From assembly GCF_014712675.1 (NCBI RefSeq), contig NZ_JACXSI010000017.1:1-64000 (forward strand): DNA of 64,000 bases. The letters are read 5' to 3'. This DNA is from Peribacillus faecalis (lineage in GTDB: Bacteria; Bacillota; Bacilli; Bacillales; DSM-1321). Below, in pieces: positions 16,275-26,621 of this stretch. The notes under the pieces were generated by a model that saw nothing but the letters and a program-made list of their open reading frames with translations, was not told the DNA's origin and made no database searches. Both the position numbers and the translations under genes were made by a program. The stretch's first letter is position 1. The number at the start of each line of letters is the position of its first letter.

Positions 16275-16479
16275 CCGTTTGATTGAGAGCATTTTCATGA
16301 TGAAGAAAGAGCGAAGTTCACCTCTCGAGCTGACATCGGGACCGCAAATTTTTGCGTAAAGATGCTCCGGTTGTAACAACCGTTAAACCAATGAAGCAGT
16401 GTGCAGATTATTTGTACATTAACAAGGGTGGTACCGCGACGATTATACCTCGTCCCTTATATGGGAACGAGGTTTTTTT
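16275..16479 (+). ncRNA. T-box leader of pheST (phenylalanine specifier TTC)
   Basis: Compact stem I starting near GATTGAGAGC. Specifier TTC (16317-16319), followed by ACCTCTC, matches phenylalanine. T-box core AAGGGTGGTACCGCG at 16424-16438. Terminator CCTCGTCCC (16448-16456) with GGGAACGAGG (16463-16472) and seven T. Uncharged tRNA-Phe is expected to promote readthrough. Confidence 0.92.
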
Positions 16480-16576
16480 GCGTCTAAAATTACCTGCTTA
16501 CAACCGAAGATAAAACTATTCAGTAATGAAGTGACATACCGATGATTGAATCGGAAAACAAAGGAGGAAATGAACG

Positions 16577-17617
16577 ATGCAGGAAACATTAAAACAACTG
16601 CAAGCAGAAGCGCTTCAAAAGATTGAAGCGGCAACTGATTTAAAAGAACTTAATGATGTTCGTGTTGCTTATTTAGGGAAAAAAGGTCCAATTACAGAAG
16701 TGCTACGTGGAATGGGCAAACTTTCAGCTGAAGAACGTCCCAAAATGGGTGCATTAGTAAACGTCATTCGCGAAGAAATTTCAGCAGCAATCGAAAGCAA
16801 ACAAACAGTTTTAGAAGAAGCAGCAATCAATGCGAAATTAGCGGAAGAAACAATCGATGTTACACTTCCTGGCTATGAAGTGAAAGTTGGTAACCACCAT
16901 CCTCTAACAAAAATCGTTGAAGAAATGGAAGACCTGTTCATGGGAATGGGCTATGAAGTGGCAGAAGGACCTGAAGTAGAACAAGACTACTATAACTTCG
17001 AAGCGTTGAACTTGCCTCAAGGTCATCCGGCGCGCGATATGCAAGACAGCTTCTACATTACAGAAGATACGTTAATGCGTACGCATACATCTCCTGTTCA
17101 AGTTCGGACAATGTTAAAGCATGCAGGCAAAGGTCCTGTTAAAATCATTTGTCCTGGTAAAGTGTATCGCCGCGATAATGATGACGCGACTCACTCTCAC
17201 CAATTCATGCAAATTGAAGGTCTGGTAGTAGATAAAAACATTTCAATGAGCGATTTAGCGGGTACGCTTGAAGTGTTCGCGAAGAAAGCATTCGGCCAAG
17301 AGCGTGAAATCCGTATGCGTCCAAGCTTTTTCCCATTCACTGAGCCATCTGTTGAAGTAGATATTTCTTGTAAAATTTGCGGAGGTAAAGGCTGCAGCGT
17401 ATGTAAAGGAACTGGCTGGATTGAAGTATTAGGTGCAGGTATGGTTCACCCGAACGTATTAAGAATGTCGGGCTTCGATCCGGAAGTATATTCTGGTTTT
17501 GCCTTCGGTATCGGTGTGGAACGTATTGCGATGCTGAAGTACGGTATTGACGATATCCGTCATTTCTACAGCAATGATATTCGTTTCTTAAAACAATTTC
17601 ACACTCATGAAGGATAA
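16577..17617 (+). CDS. pheS: Phenylalanyl-tRNA synthetase alpha subunit
   Basis: Catalytic subunit of the alpha2-beta2 class II synthetase. 346 residues: N-terminal coiled coil, then the core with [20 protein letters not shown], motif 2 region [19 protein letters not shown] and motif 3 [19 protein letters not shown] metal-type cysteine cluster ([16 protein letters not shown]) typical of many Bacillus PheS is present. The ATG follows AAAGGAGGAAA. It is cotranscribed with pheT (21 bp gap) under the T-box. Confidence 0.98.
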   Translation: MQETLKQLQAEALQKIEAATDLKELNDVRVAYLGKKGPITEVLRGMGKLSAEERPKMGALVNVIREEISAAIESKQTVLEEAAINAKLAEETIDVTLPGYEVKVGNHHPLTKIVEEMEDLFMGMGYEVAEGPEVEQDYYNFEALNLPQGHPARDMQDSFYITEDTLMRTHTSPVQVRTMLKHAGKGPVKIICPGKVYRRDNDDATHSHQFMQIEGLVVDKNISMSDLAGTLEVFAKKAFGQEREIRMRPSFFPFTEPSVEVDISCKICGGKGCSVCKGTGWIEVLGAGMVHPNVLRMSGFDPEVYSGFAFGIGVERIAMLKYGIDDIRHFYSNDIRFLKQFHTHEG

Positions 17618-17638
17618 TTAAAGGAGGGAAAACAGACA

Positions 17639-20053
17639 ATGTTTGTTTCATATAAATGGTTACAGCAATATATTGATTTAGATGGAATTTCAGCTGCTGA
17701 GCTTGCTGATAAAATTACGAAAAGCGGCATCGAAGTTGAAGGAGTAGAACAAAAGAGCGAAGGCATTAAAGGTGTAGTCGTTGGTCACGTTCTAGAAAAA
17801 GTAAAACATCCTGAAGCGGATAAATTAAATGTGTGCCAAGTGGATATCGGTGCAGAAGAGCCAGTGCAAATCGTGTGCGGCGCAGCAAACGTTGACGCAG
17901 GGCAAAAAGTAGCGGTTGCAACAGTGGGTGCTGTTCTTCCAGGCAACTTTAAAATTAAAAAAGCGAAGCTTCGCGGTCAAGCTTCTCACGGTATGATTTG
18001 CTCGCTTCAAGAATTAGGCTATGAAAGCAAGCTAATCGCAAAAGAATATAGCACTGGAATTTTCGTATTCCCGAACGATGTCGAAGTAGGAACGGACGCT
18101 CTTGGGCAACTGAATCTGGATGACGAAGTGCTAGAACTTAGCTTAACGCCAAACCGTTCTGACTGCTTAAGCATGCTAGGTGTGGCTTATGAAGTTGGCG
18201 CGATTTTAGGAAAAGACGTGAAATATCCGGAAAGCACTTATACAGCAGGCTCTGAAAAAGCATCTGATTATGTTTCTGTTGAAGTGGAAGCGAATGAAGA
18301 AAATCCGCTTTATACAGCAAAAATCATTAAAGATGTGAAAGTCGGGCCATCTCCGTTATGGATGCAAAATACGTTAATGGCTGCAGGAATTCGTCCGCAC
18401 AATAACGTAGTGGATATTACAAACTATGTATTATTAGAATACGGTCAACCTTTACATGCATTTGACTACGACAAGCTTGGTTCTAAAAAAATCGTTGTCA
18501 GAAATGCAAATGAAGGTGAAACAATCATGACGCTTGATGATGCTGAGCGCACATTAAAAGCGCACAATCTTGTAATCACTAACGGCACAGAGCCAGTAGC
18601 TCTTGCTGGTGTAATGGGTGGAGCAAACTCAGAAGTGAGCGATGAAACAACAACTGTATTGTTAGAATCAGCATACTTCGCGGCATCATCTGTTCGCAAA
18701 ACGTCTAAAGAGCTTGGTCTTCGCAGTGAAGCAAGCGCTCGTTACGAAAAAGGTGTTGATCCAAACCGTGTTCGTGCAGCAGCGGAACGTGCAGCAACTT
18801 TAATGGCTGAATATGCAGGCGGCACAGTATTAGAAGGAACAGTTGAAGTCGACACATTAACAGTTGAGCCTGCTGTTGTTTCAATCACTCTTGAAAAAAT
18901 CAACACATTATTAGGCACTGCTTTAACAATGGCTGAAGTAGAAGCGATTTTTGCGAAGCTGAAATTTGAAACAACTGTAAATGGTGATGAAATTACTGTT
19001 ACAGCGCCAACTCGCCGCGGCGATATTACGATACCGGAAGATTTAGTAGAGGAAGTTGCTCGTCTTTACGGATACGACAACATTCCTAAAACACTTCCAA
19101 ACGCAAGTGGAACAGTAGGGAAACTTTCTGACTATCAAGCGAAACGCCGTGCAGTGCGTCGTTATTTAGAAGGAGCAGGTCTATACCAAGCAATCACTTA
19201 CGCATTAACTTCTCCTGCAAAAGCACAAGCATTTGCTCTTGAAGTGAAAGATACAGTGAAGCTGTCAATGCCAATGAGTGAAGAGCGAAGCGTTCTGCGT
19301 CAAGCAATAGTACCTCAACTTCTTGAAGTATTAAAATACAACGTAGCTCGTCAAAATGATTCTGTTGCTTTATACGAAACAGGCACAGTTTTCTTGCACA
19401 CAGCAGACAATGAGCTGCCGGAAGAAAGAGAGCATGTGGCAGGTGCATTAACTGGACTATGGCACTCTCAAGCTTGGCAAGGTGAGAAGAAAGCATTAGA
19501 CTTCTTTGTAGCAAAAGGCATCCTAGAAGGCTTATTTGAAAAGCTTGGCGTAAGCGGACAAATTGCATTTGCTGCAGCGCAAATCGATGGTATGCATCCT
19601 GGTCGTACAGCGAGCGTATCACTAAATGGCACTTACATCGGTTATGTCGGTCAAGTGCATCCGAAAGTGCAACAGCAATATGATATTAAAGAAACATATG
19701 TATTCGAATTATCATTACAAGCATTGCTGCAAGCGGAAGTAGCTCCAATCGCATATACTAGCATTCCGCGTTTCCCTTCAATCACTCGTGATATCGCATT
19801 AGTCGTAGACTCTGCGACAGTTGCAGGTGATGTGCAAGCAATCATAACAGAAGCGGGCGGCAAATTGCTGAAAGAAGTTTCTGTATTTGATGTGTACGAA
19901 GGAGAACATATGGAAGATGGCAAGAAATCCCTTGCATTCTCGCTTAAATACTTCGATCCGGAAAAAACATTAACAGACGAAGAAGTAACAAAAGCACATA
20001 CAAAAGTATTGGATGCAGTAAAAGAAAAAGCAGGCGCTGAATTGCGCGGTTAA
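17639..20053 (+). CDS. pheT: Phenylalanyl-tRNA synthetase beta subunit
   Basis: 804-residue beta subunit, typical length. N-terminal tRNA-binding domain ([24 protein letters not shown] at about 46-69), B3/B4 editing region ([27 protein letters not shown]), B5, a catalytic-like core, and C-terminal ferredoxin-fold anticodon-binding domain ([17 protein letters not shown]). The ATG follows AAGGAGGG. In B. subtilis rnhC follows nearby; here an accessory segment intervenes. Confidence 0.98.
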   Translation: MFVSYKWLQQYIDLDGISAAELADKITKSGIEVEGVEQKSEGIKGVVVGHVLEKVKHPEADKLNVCQVDIGAEEPVQIVCGAANVDAGQKVAVATVGAVLPGNFKIKKAKLRGQASHGMICSLQELGYESKLIAKEYSTGIFVFPNDVEVGTDALGQLNLDDEVLELSLTPNRSDCLSMLGVAYEVGAILGKDVKYPESTYTAGSEKASDYVSVEVEANEENPLYTAKIIKDVKVGPSPLWMQNTLMAAGIRPHNNVVDITNYVLLEYGQPLHAFDYDKLGSKKIVVRNANEGETIMTLDDAERTLKAHNLVITNGTEPVALAGVMGGANSEVSDETTTVLLESAYFAASSVRKTSKELGLRSEASARYEKGVDPNRVRAAAERAATLMAEYAGGTVLEGTVEVDTLTVEPAVVSITLEKINTLLGTALTMAEVEAIFAKLKFETTVNGDEITVTAPTRRGDITIPEDLVEEVARLYGYDNIPKTLPNASGTVGKLSDYQAKRRAVRRYLEGAGLYQAITYALTSPAKAQAFALEVKDTVKLSMPMSEERSVLRQAIVPQLLEVLKYNVARQNDSVALYETGTVFLHTADNELPEEREHVAGALTGLWHSQAWQGEKKALDFFVAKGILEGLFEKLGVSGQIAFAAAQIDGMHPGRTASVSLNGTYIGYVGQVHPKVQQQYDIKETYVFELSLQALLQAEVAPIAYTSIPRFPSITRDIALVVDSATVAGDVQAIITEAGGKLLKEVSVFDVYEGEHMEDGKKSLAFSLKYFDPEKTLTDEEVTKAHTKVLDAVKEKAGAELRG

Positions 20054-20065
20054 CAAATAGAAAAG

Positions 20066-20109
20066 GCCTTACTTACAATTATTTTCCAATTTGTAAGTAA
20101 GGCTTTTTT
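20066..20109 (+). terminator. Intrinsic terminator of pheST
   Basis: GCCTTACTTACAA pairs perfectly with TTGTAAGTAAGGC, followed by TTTTTT. Confidence 0.9.
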
Positions 20110-20478
20110 GTAGGGAAAAGTAAGTGTTATCATTGGGAAAAGGAGAATCATTGTTATTTAGTGCAGTTAATCTAGGAAATTATAACTAAGTATTCATTAT
20201 TATTGAAAATGATGATATAATTGCTGAGGTATTTCTCTCATGAAATTATTGGTGTATAAGTAATTCTCTTGTATATGAAACTTCAACTCTTTAGCTATTA
20301 TTACTTTCAAAGGCTCTTGTCAAACTTTTGTCTAATTATCTATTCGTTCTGTTTGTAATGTGAAATATAAGGTGCATATGCTTTTAAATCTCCCGTTATT
20401 AAAGATTCAAATAAATAAAGCTTCCAATTTTTGAAGCTTGAGAGAAGATGTTGCGTTAAAAAGGGGGGATTTACATCT
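20110..20478. other. AT-rich upstream region of the glucosaminidase gene
   Basis: No coding region or RNA gene was seen. An imperfect dyad (TCATTATTATTGAAAATGATGA, about 20196-20217) and several AT-rich -10-like boxes are present, but no promoter stands out. The base composition is lower in GC than the flanking pheT and rnhC genes, consistent with an inserted segment that continues through the next gene. Confidence 0.4.
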
Positions 20479-22893
20479 GTGAAAATACACAAAGGGCTAA
20501 TATTAATAGGCACACTTATTTTAGCTTTAGTTAATTTACCTAAGATTACATATGCCAATACTGATTATTCAATATACAGCATTGAAACAGGTGAATTTTT
20601 GGGGGAAGAAAATGTTAGAAACGCATTGTACAAATTGCAGGCAGATACAGGATGGTATGCACAATATCAATCAACAGGTAAATCTATACCATACTATCAA
20701 GTAATTTCAGATGAAATAATTGGTGAAAGCAATGCTCGAGAGCAACTAAATAATATTGAAAGAAATTATGGTGTTAGTGGGACTTATAGTCCTGTGGGGC
20801 TACAGGCACCTTCCTATAAAATAATTTCTGGAGGATTTAAAAAAGATATTATTCAGGGTGTCTTAGAAGATTTTAAGCAATCTACCGGTATTTCGGCAAC
20901 AACTGAACCAACGGGTCAGAGAAAAGCTAAAGAGAGAATAGTAACAGGTGGTTTCTACGGAGAGAATGCGGTAAAGGATGTTGTTTATCAATTTACACAG
21001 GCTACAGGAATAGATGCCACGTATCGACCGATGGGGGAATACAAAGAGTATAAGCAAGTCCTATCTGGCGGGTTTTATGGAGAAGAAAATACCAAATTAA
21101 TTTTACAGGAATTCGTAAAATCAACAGGGGTAGATGCTACGTATGAAGCTGTTCAATATTCAGAAACATACAATGTAATTACTGGCGGTTTTTACGGAGA
21201 AGAAACAGTCCAATCGGTGCTCAATAGAATTAATAGTGATTTAGGTGTAACCGGAACCGTCCTCCAAACAAACTTAGAGAATATCTATCAAATTAAATTT
21301 GATTCTTTATCAGAAAGTATGATGACTAAGCTTTCGAAATATCTGAATGATAATAATTGGTGGTATTCTGCAAGTTCTAATGGGAAAATTGGAGTGGTTT
21401 TCCGGATAGTATCTGAACCTCTATTAAATGAAGGAAAGTTAACGGAAGCATTGAACTATTTTACTAGTCGTAATTGGTGGGCTACCATTAGTCCTACAGG
21501 GATGAAAGAAAATATGACGTTTCAGATTGTCTCTTCTCCAATTGATGACCAATCAAAGTTAGATGTTGCGTTAAACTTTTTTAAAGAAAAAGGTTGGTGG
21601 GTGACCAAGGAAACAACTAACGAATATTATTATCCTTATTACCAAATAGTAACTGAACCCATAGTTGAAAAAGATAAATTGAATGCAGGATTAGCATTCT
21701 TTAAAACTAATAATTGGTGGGTTAGTACAGCTCCTACTGGTAATAGTGGTTATACAACGTTCCGTTTAGTAACAAATCCGATTTTGGGTTATGAGAAAGC
21801 AAGTAATATCAAGAACAGCCTAGAAAATAATGGTTATAAAGCGACAACACAAGCTACAGGAGATAAAGAAGGTTATTATAAAATTGTTACTGGCGGATTT
21901 TTAGGTTATGAAAATGCTAATGCCAATGCGCAAATGCTTACTGAACGCTATGGTTGGTGGGTAACTACCGTATTAATTAAATCTGGTCCGACAATTACTA
22001 AAACATTTTATGATGTAACTTTGGATTCAGTGCTGAATGCTCAAATGAAAATGTCACCTCAAACAGATTTGTATCGAAATGATTCAGCGTGGGTTTCCTT
22101 GCAATATATTGATTCAAATAATAAAGTTACTGCTACTAGTCTTAATGTAAGAAGTGGACCTGGAACGAGCTATGACGTAGTAGCAAGTCTTTCGAATGGC
22201 AGTGGAGTGACGATTTTAGAAAGAAAAGATGGTTGGGCAAGAATTTTGCTAACTTGGAGAAATGCAAAGCGTGAAGATGTTCTCTATTATCTAAACCCCA
22301 ACAATTTTCAACAAGGTACCAATTCGTATTATCAGTTCTTAGATTTATCTAAAAGTGCAGGTTTAAATGTTTCAGAAGTTAATCAAAAGATTTTGCTGAA
22401 TAAAGGTATTTTGACTGGTAAAGCACAAGCTTTTGTTGATGCATCTAAAGCGTATAATATTAATGAGATATATTTAATGTCTCATGCATTCTTAGAAACT
22501 GGTAATGGAACATCTCAATTAGCAAAAGGTGTATTAGTGAGCACAGTTGATGGAAAACCTGTAACACCAAGATGGGTTTATAATATGTATGGAATAGGTG
22601 CTTACGATGGCACGGCTTTACGAAGCGGATCAGAGTATGCATATAAACAAGGATGGTTCACTCCTGAACAGGCAATAATCGGAGGAGCCAAGTTTATTTC
22701 TGAAAGATATGTAAATCATGCTGTCTATAAACAAAACACTTTATATAAAATGAGATGGAATCCCTCACAGCCTGGCATTCATCAATATGCAACAGATATT
22801 GCGTGGGCATATAAACAGGTATCCAATATTAGCAAGTTATATGATTTGTTAGATACATATAAATTAGTATATGATGTGCCAGTTTATAAATAA
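20479..22893 (+). CDS. Secreted N-acetylglucosaminidase (GH73) with about 12 SPOR-like repeats and an SH3 domain
   Basis: 804 residues from GTG 20479, 8 bp after AAAAAGGGGGGATT. Signal peptide: KIHKG, a hydrophobic core, and cleavage near TYA-NT. Residues about 29-500 are roughly twelve tandem repeats of about 39 residues with the pattern YxIVTGGFxGExNAxxxL...TGxxATYxPTG. In repeats 6-9 GGF is replaced by xxP and TGxxA by NWWxx. An SH3-type module follows (ATSLNVRSGPGTSYDVVASL). The C-terminal glucosaminidase domain has the probable catalytic Glu in HAFLETGNGTSQLAKG, plus NMYGIGAYDG and AIIGGAKFISERYV. It probably hydrolyses peptidoglycan glycan strands outside the cell; SPOR-like repeats may bind denuded glycan. 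It is not at this place in B. subtilis. Confidence 0.85.
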   Translation: MKIHKGLILIGTLILALVNLPKITYANTDYSIYSIETGEFLGEENVRNALYKLQADTGWYAQYQSTGKSIPYYQVISDEIIGESNAREQLNNIERNYGVSGTYSPVGLQAPSYKIISGGFKKDIIQGVLEDFKQSTGISATTEPTGQRKAKERIVTGGFYGENAVKDVVYQFTQATGIDATYRPMGEYKEYKQVLSGGFYGEENTKLILQEFVKSTGVDATYEAVQYSETYNVITGGFYGEETVQSVLNRINSDLGVTGTVLQTNLENIYQIKFDSLSESMMTKLSKYLNDNNWWYSASSNGKIGVVFRIVSEPLLNEGKLTEALNYFTSRNWWATISPTGMKENMTFQIVSSPIDDQSKLDVALNFFKEKGWWVTKETTNEYYYPYYQIVTEPIVEKDKLNAGLAFFKTNNWWVSTAPTGNSGYTTFRLVTNPILGYEKASNIKNSLENNGYKATTQATGDKEGYYKIVTGGFLGYENANANAQMLTERYGWWVTTVLIKSGPTITKTFYDVTLDSVLNAQMKMSPQTDLYRNDSAWVSLQYIDSNNKVTATSLNVRSGPGTSYDVVASLSNGSGVTILERKDGWARILLTWRNAKREDVLYYLNPNNFQQGTNSYYQFLDLSKSAGLNVSEVNQKILLNKGILTGKAQAFVDASKAYNINEIYLMSHAFLETGNGTSQLAKGVLVSTVDGKPVTPRWVYNMYGIGAYDGTALRSGSEYAYKQGWFTPEQAIIGGAKFISERYVNHAVYKQNTLYKMRWNPSQPGIHQYATDIAWAYKQVSNISKLYDLLDTYKLVYDVPVYK

Positions 22894-22906
22894 TTTGATA
22901 TTACTT

Positions 22907-22938
22907 AAACGAGAAGAGTTTAACCGCTTCTCGTTTTT
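22907..22938 (+). terminator. Intrinsic terminator of the glucosaminidase gene
   Basis: AAACGAGAAG pairs with CTTCTCGTTT, followed by TTA-rich sequence. Confidence 0.75.
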
Positions 22939-23022
22939 ATATTTAGGGAAAGGGGAAGAGGTTACGCTGCAAAATATGAAAATTAACTACTATTACTATG
23001 ACATTAAAAAAAATATAATTAA

Positions 23023-23065
23023 AATTTTCTAAATATTTTTACAAATCGTTTTTTTATGTTATTAT
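23023..23065 (+). promoter_or_regulatory. brnQ promoter overlapped by a CodY-like box
   Basis: AATTTTCTAAATATT at 23023-23037 matches the CodY consensus AATTTTCWGAAAATT at 13 of 15 positions. It ends directly before -35 TTTACA (23038-23043), spaced 16 bp from -10 TATTAT (23060-23065). CodY responds to branched-chain amino acids and GTP, so repression of a branched-chain amino-acid carrier is a coherent inference. Confidence 0.65.
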
Positions 23066-23145
23066 AGTGTAAGTTTCATAAAAAACGTATGGCAATATAA
23101 CTTTTACAACTAGACATCACATTCATACTTATTGGGGGAAATTTT

Positions 23146-24477
23146 ATGAAAGAACAGAATCAATCTTTTACAGTTGCAATTGGGTTTATGTTATTCGCAT
23201 TATTCTTTGGGGCAGGAAACCTGATCTTTCCTGTAATGATGGGGCAAATGTCTGGAATAAACAGCTGGGAGGCTAACGCTGGATTCATTGTTACCGGTGT
23301 AGGGTTGCCATTGCTTGGAGTTTTAGCATTTGGTTTCTCAGGAAAAAGCGACCTGCATTCATTAGCAAGCCGAGTGCACCCTGTTTTTGGAGTTGTGTTC
23401 ACAACGGTACTATATTTAGCAATCGGACCTTTATTCGCTATACCTCGTACGGGGAGCGTATCATATGAAGTTGGAGTAAAACCATTATTAGGAAATACTG
23501 ATAGTGCATTACCATTATTATTCTTCACAATCGTATTTTTCACCATTACATGTTTCTTTTCTTTAAATGCATCAAAAATTGTTGATGTTGTCGGGAAAAT
23601 TTTAACACCATTATTATTAATTTTCATTGCGATTCTAATTGCTATAGCTATTTTTAAACCTATGGGTGATTTTTCAGCACCTACTGAAAGCTACATGAGC
23701 AATTCATTCTTTAAAGGCTTCCAGGAAGGATACTTAACGATGGATACATTGGCTTCCTTCGTATTCGGTATCATCGTAATCAATGCTATCAAGGAACGCG
23801 GTGCAACTACGAAGAAAGCATTAATGAAAGGCTGCTTGAAGGCTGGAACAATTGCAGCTGGACTTCTTGCAATTATTTACACAGCCTTAACATATATTGG
23901 GGCTTCAAGCGTGGAGCAACTTGGGTACTTAGAAAATGGTGGAGCTGTACTAGCTGGTGTATCTACACATTATTTTGGCTCATTCGGCGGACTGCTACTT
24001 GGATTAATTGTTATCGCAGCGTGTTTAACGACAAGTATTGGACTAGTCAGCGCATGTGCTTCTTATTTTCACAAAATGGTACCAAAAGTATCATACAAAC
24101 TATTCGCGATTATTTTATCTCTTTTCAGCGCAATTATTGCTAACGTCGGCTTAAATGAATTAATTGCAATTTCAGTTCCGGTACTTTATGCGATTTATCC
24201 GCTTGCTATTTGTTTAATATTCTTAACATTCACTCATCCGCTTTTCAAAGGGAATTCGGAAGTATATATTGTCAGCTTATCGTTGACGTTCCTTATAAGT
24301 TTATTTGACGGATTAAATGCAGCAGGTATTGAAATTGAAGCAGTGAATCAATTATTCTCTGTGTTGCCTCTTTATTCGGTAGGATTAGGATGGTTGGTGC
24401 CGGCAATTGTCGGAGCTTTCATCGGTTACGGATTCTCACTGACGAGAAAAGCAAAACCGGAAGAAGTAGTAGAATAA
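23146..24477 (+). CDS. brnQ: Branched-chain amino acid:cation symporter BrnQ/LIV-II
   Basis: Integral membrane carrier importing Leu, Ile and Val with Na+ or H+. 443 residues with about twelve hydrophobic segments. The LIVCS-family start is visible: FMLFALFFGAGNLIFPVMMG, then AIGPLFAIPRTGSVSYEVGV. The ATG follows GGGGGAAA. It sits alone between the glucosaminidase gene and convergent rnhC, with a CodY-like box at the promoter, which ties it to the ilv-leu operon at the right end of the window. Confidence 0.93.
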   Translation: MKEQNQSFTVAIGFMLFALFFGAGNLIFPVMMGQMSGINSWEANAGFIVTGVGLPLLGVLAFGFSGKSDLHSLASRVHPVFGVVFTTVLYLAIGPLFAIPRTGSVSYEVGVKPLLGNTDSALPLLFFTIVFFTITCFFSLNASKIVDVVGKILTPLLLIFIAILIAIAIFKPMGDFSAPTESYMSNSFFKGFQEGYLTMDTLASFVFGIIVINAIKERGATTKKALMKGCLKAGTIAAGLLAIIYTALTYIGASSVEQLGYLENGGAVLAGVSTHYFGSFGGLLLGLIVIAACLTTSIGLVSACASYFHKMVPKVSYKLFAIILSLFSAIIANVGLNELIAISVPVLYAIYPLAICLIFLTFTHPLFKGNSEVYIVSLSLTFLISLFDGLNAAGIEIEAVNQLFSVLPLYSVGLGWLVPAIVGAFIGYGFSLTRKAKPEEVVE

Positions 24478-24486
24478 GAGTAACAA

Positions 24487-24515
24487 AAGGACCTCTCGCA
24501 TTTTGAGAGGTCCTT
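24487..24515. terminator. Shared terminator between convergent brnQ and rnhC
   Basis: AAGGACCTCTC and GAGAGGTCCTT form a perfect 11-bp stem. T/A-rich flanks on both sides allow function in both directions. Confidence 0.75.
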
Positions 24516-24523
24516 ACTATTTT

Positions 24524-25480
24524 TTACTTCATGTGGCCTTTCTTTTGCAACAGTTTCTTTGCTTTTTCTGTATTGGCAAAGTGTTGTTTTGTAAATGTAT
24601 TCAGACTGGCTATGCCTTTTTGCTGAATCAGTTTAGCAGCTGCCTGATCCACTGCCGGACCGGCGCCTTTCGGAATGACGAAACCTGCTTGTTTGCTAAG
24701 CTCCTCGAATTTTTTCACAAATGCGGCCCTTGCCAAAATCGAAGCTGCTGCAACACTGACATGGATACTTTCTCCGCCGGTACTTAAATAAATATTGTCG
24801 GCTTCAAACATTTCTTGGTCTTTTAAGTAGCCGAAGAAAATATCGGGTTTAGCGAATTGATCAATCAATATTCCTTCTGCTGTGACAGGTTTTATTTTTT
24901 CAATCAATTTTTTGATAGCGAGATTATGTAAGTATGCTTTCATTTTCCCTTGAGACATGCCTTTCGCTTGCAATGCATTGTACTTAGTGTTATCTAGGCT
25001 TAGCAGCGAAAAAGGTACAGCATGCTTTAACTGACCGGCAATTTGTAGAATCTCAGGATCTTTAATATTTTTGGAATCTCTTACGCCTAATTCCTTCAAG
25101 AGCGGAATGGTTGAACGGTCGGCATAGACGGCTGCAACCGTGATCGGTCCGAAATAGTCACCTGTTCCGACTTCATCTGAGCCGATAATGTTTAATTGGC
25201 CGATGTTGGCAGGAGGTGAGTACGAATGCTGTTTTACGGATGATTTTTTGACAGCAGCAGGACCTGCTTGTATTTGTTCTTTCTGCCAGTTCATCGCTTC
25301 ACTCTCAGCACCTGCTCCTTGGAATAATACTTTTCCTGATTTATAGGCGGTTATATTGCACTTCGGAGTTTTGGCGGTAAACACGCTTCCCGGCGGTAAT
25401 TTATCTCCAAGTTGGTTTATATAATAGTGCTTCATTTCTTCTATAGTAGCTGCTTTCATTTGCAGAACAACATTTGCCAT
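24524..25480 (-). CDS. rnhC: Ribonuclease HIII
   Basis: Degrades RNA in RNA-DNA hybrids. 318 residues from ATG 25480 (AAGGAGC 7 bp upstream); an in-frame extension to 25534 lacks a site. The N-terminal TBP-like substrate-binding domain characteristic of RNase HIII (VVLQMKAATIEEMKHYY...KTPKCNITAYKSGKVLFQG) precedes the catalytic core with IIGSDEVGTGDYFGPI (DEG(T) motif) and ESIHVSVAAASILARAAF. It is divergent from zapA. Confidence 0.95.
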   Translation of the reverse strand: MANVVLQMKAATIEEMKHYYINQLGDKLPPGSVFTAKTPKCNITAYKSGKVLFQGAGAESEAMNWQKEQIQAGPAAVKKSSVKQHSYSPPANIGQLNIIGSDEVGTGDYFGPITVAAVYADRSTIPLLKELGVRDSKNIKDPEILQIAGQLKHAVPFSLLSLDNTKYNALQAKGMSQGKMKAYLHNLAIKKLIEKIKPVTAEGILIDQFAKPDIFFGYLKDQEMFEADNIYLSTGGESIHVSVAAASILARAAFVKKFEELSKQAGFVIPKGAGPAVDQAAAKLIQQKGIASLNTFTKQHFANTEKAKKLLQKKGHMK

Positions 25481-25669
25481 TAAATTAGCTCCTTTTTCTA
25501 TGAATACATCTATTTTAATAAAATTCGTCTGCAATAGCCAATAGACAAAAGGTCTTGCTTGATGAGCGCAGGCCAGAAGAATGAGCTCTTTCTTATTAAT
25601 GCTTTCAAGCTGAAACTATAGTATGTTATTATATACATTAGGATTCTTATAAGGGGGGTAGGGGTGCCC

Positions 25670-25930
25670 ATGTCAGACAATGAAAAGAATAAAATTACAG
25701 TGGATATCTATGGCCAACAGTATACGATTGTCGGCACGGAAAGTGCTAGTCACATTCGATTAGTGGCCTCTTTAGTAGATAGTAAGATGCGTGAAATCGC
25801 AGAGAAGAATCCGACTTTGGATATCAGCAGGCTGGCTGTATTGACAGCTGTAAATACAATAAATGATTATATTAAATTACAAGACCAATTAAGCATTATC
25901 CAGATGGAACAAAAGAAGGAAAAGGACTGA
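25670..25930 (+). CDS. zapA: Cell division protein ZapA
   Basis: 86-residue FtsZ-associated protein that bundles protofilaments at the Z-ring. [18 protein letters not shown], the [20 protein letters not shown] helix and a C-terminal coiled coil are typical. ATG 25670 follows AAGGGGGGTAGGGG; the GTG at 25664 would sit inside that site. The next gene begins 6 bp downstream. Confidence 0.93.
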   Translation: MSDNEKNKITVDIYGQQYTIVGTESASHIRLVASLVDSKMREIAEKNPTLDISRLAVLTAVNTINDYIKLQDQLSIIQMEQKKEKD

Positions 25931-25935
25931 GAACT

Positions 25936-26481
25936 ATGTTTACCTTCATCTTATTCGCTTTATTACTTATTGGCATCGTGGTAGGACTTAGAAGAGGATT
26001 TATTCTGCAAATTATACATATGACCGGTTTTATTGTTGCGTTTATTGCGGCCTCCATGAATTATGATAAATTGGCGGGTAAGCTTATACTATGGGTTCCG
26101 TTTCCGAAAATGGGGGACAGCTCAAGTTTTTCTTTGCTGCTTGGCAGTGAGGGTGTTGAAAATGCATACTACAATGCAATTGCTTTTTTAGTTATTTTCT
26201 TTGCCGTTAAGATTATATGGCAAATCATTGGGTCGATGCTTGATTTTATTGCTCAATTTCCGATTCTCAATGTGCTGAACCGTTGGGGAGGCGGCGTTTT
26301 AGGTTTTTTGGAGACATATTTGATTATGTTTGTTTTATTATATTTGGCGGCGCTTCTGCCAATCCAGGCTGTTCAGGAACAAATTCAAGGTTCATTTTTG
26401 GCAAAATCAATCATTATGAATACACCTTATTTTTCTGAGAAGATTAAAGAATTATGGTTTCATTATATGTCAGCAATGTAG
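25936..26481 (+). CDS. yshB: CvpA-family membrane protein (YshB)
   Basis: 181-residue inner-membrane protein with four hydrophobic segments. It belongs to the CvpA/colicin V production family by position and by the pattern LRRGFILQIIHMTGFIVAFIAA at the start and RWGGGVLGFLETYLIMFVLLY late. Function poorly defined. Translationally close to zapA (6 bp). Confidence 0.85.
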   Translation: MFTFILFALLLIGIVVGLRRGFILQIIHMTGFIVAFIAASMNYDKLAGKLILWVPFPKMGDSSSFSLLLGSEGVENAYYNAIAFLVIFFAVKIIWQIIGSMLDFIAQFPILNVLNRWGGGVLGFLETYLIMFVLLYLAALLPIQAVQEQIQGSFLAKSIIMNTPYFSEKIKELWFHYMSAM

Positions 26482-26490
26482 GCTGATCCG

Positions 26491-26528
26491 AAAAGCTGAA
26501 CGTGTCGGTTGTTTCGGACAGCTTTTTT
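26491..26528 (+). terminator. Intrinsic terminator after yshB
   Basis: AAAAGCTG and CAGCTTTT pair around a 20-nt loop, followed by TT. CCGAA/TTCGG offers an alternative overlapping stem. Confidence 0.65.
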
Positions 26529-26621
26529 CTGTTACATTTGCTTATGAACCGCTTAGTTTTTGTATGAAAGATGCACAATGATAACCATCATTTAAGAAGA
26601 ATTTTTGGAAAAGGATGATAA

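Noticed and set aside
20196-20217. Fur-box-like dyad in the glucosaminidase upstream region
   Set aside because: Only about 8 of 11 symmetric positions hold and the gene has no iron link; typical of AT-rich sequence.
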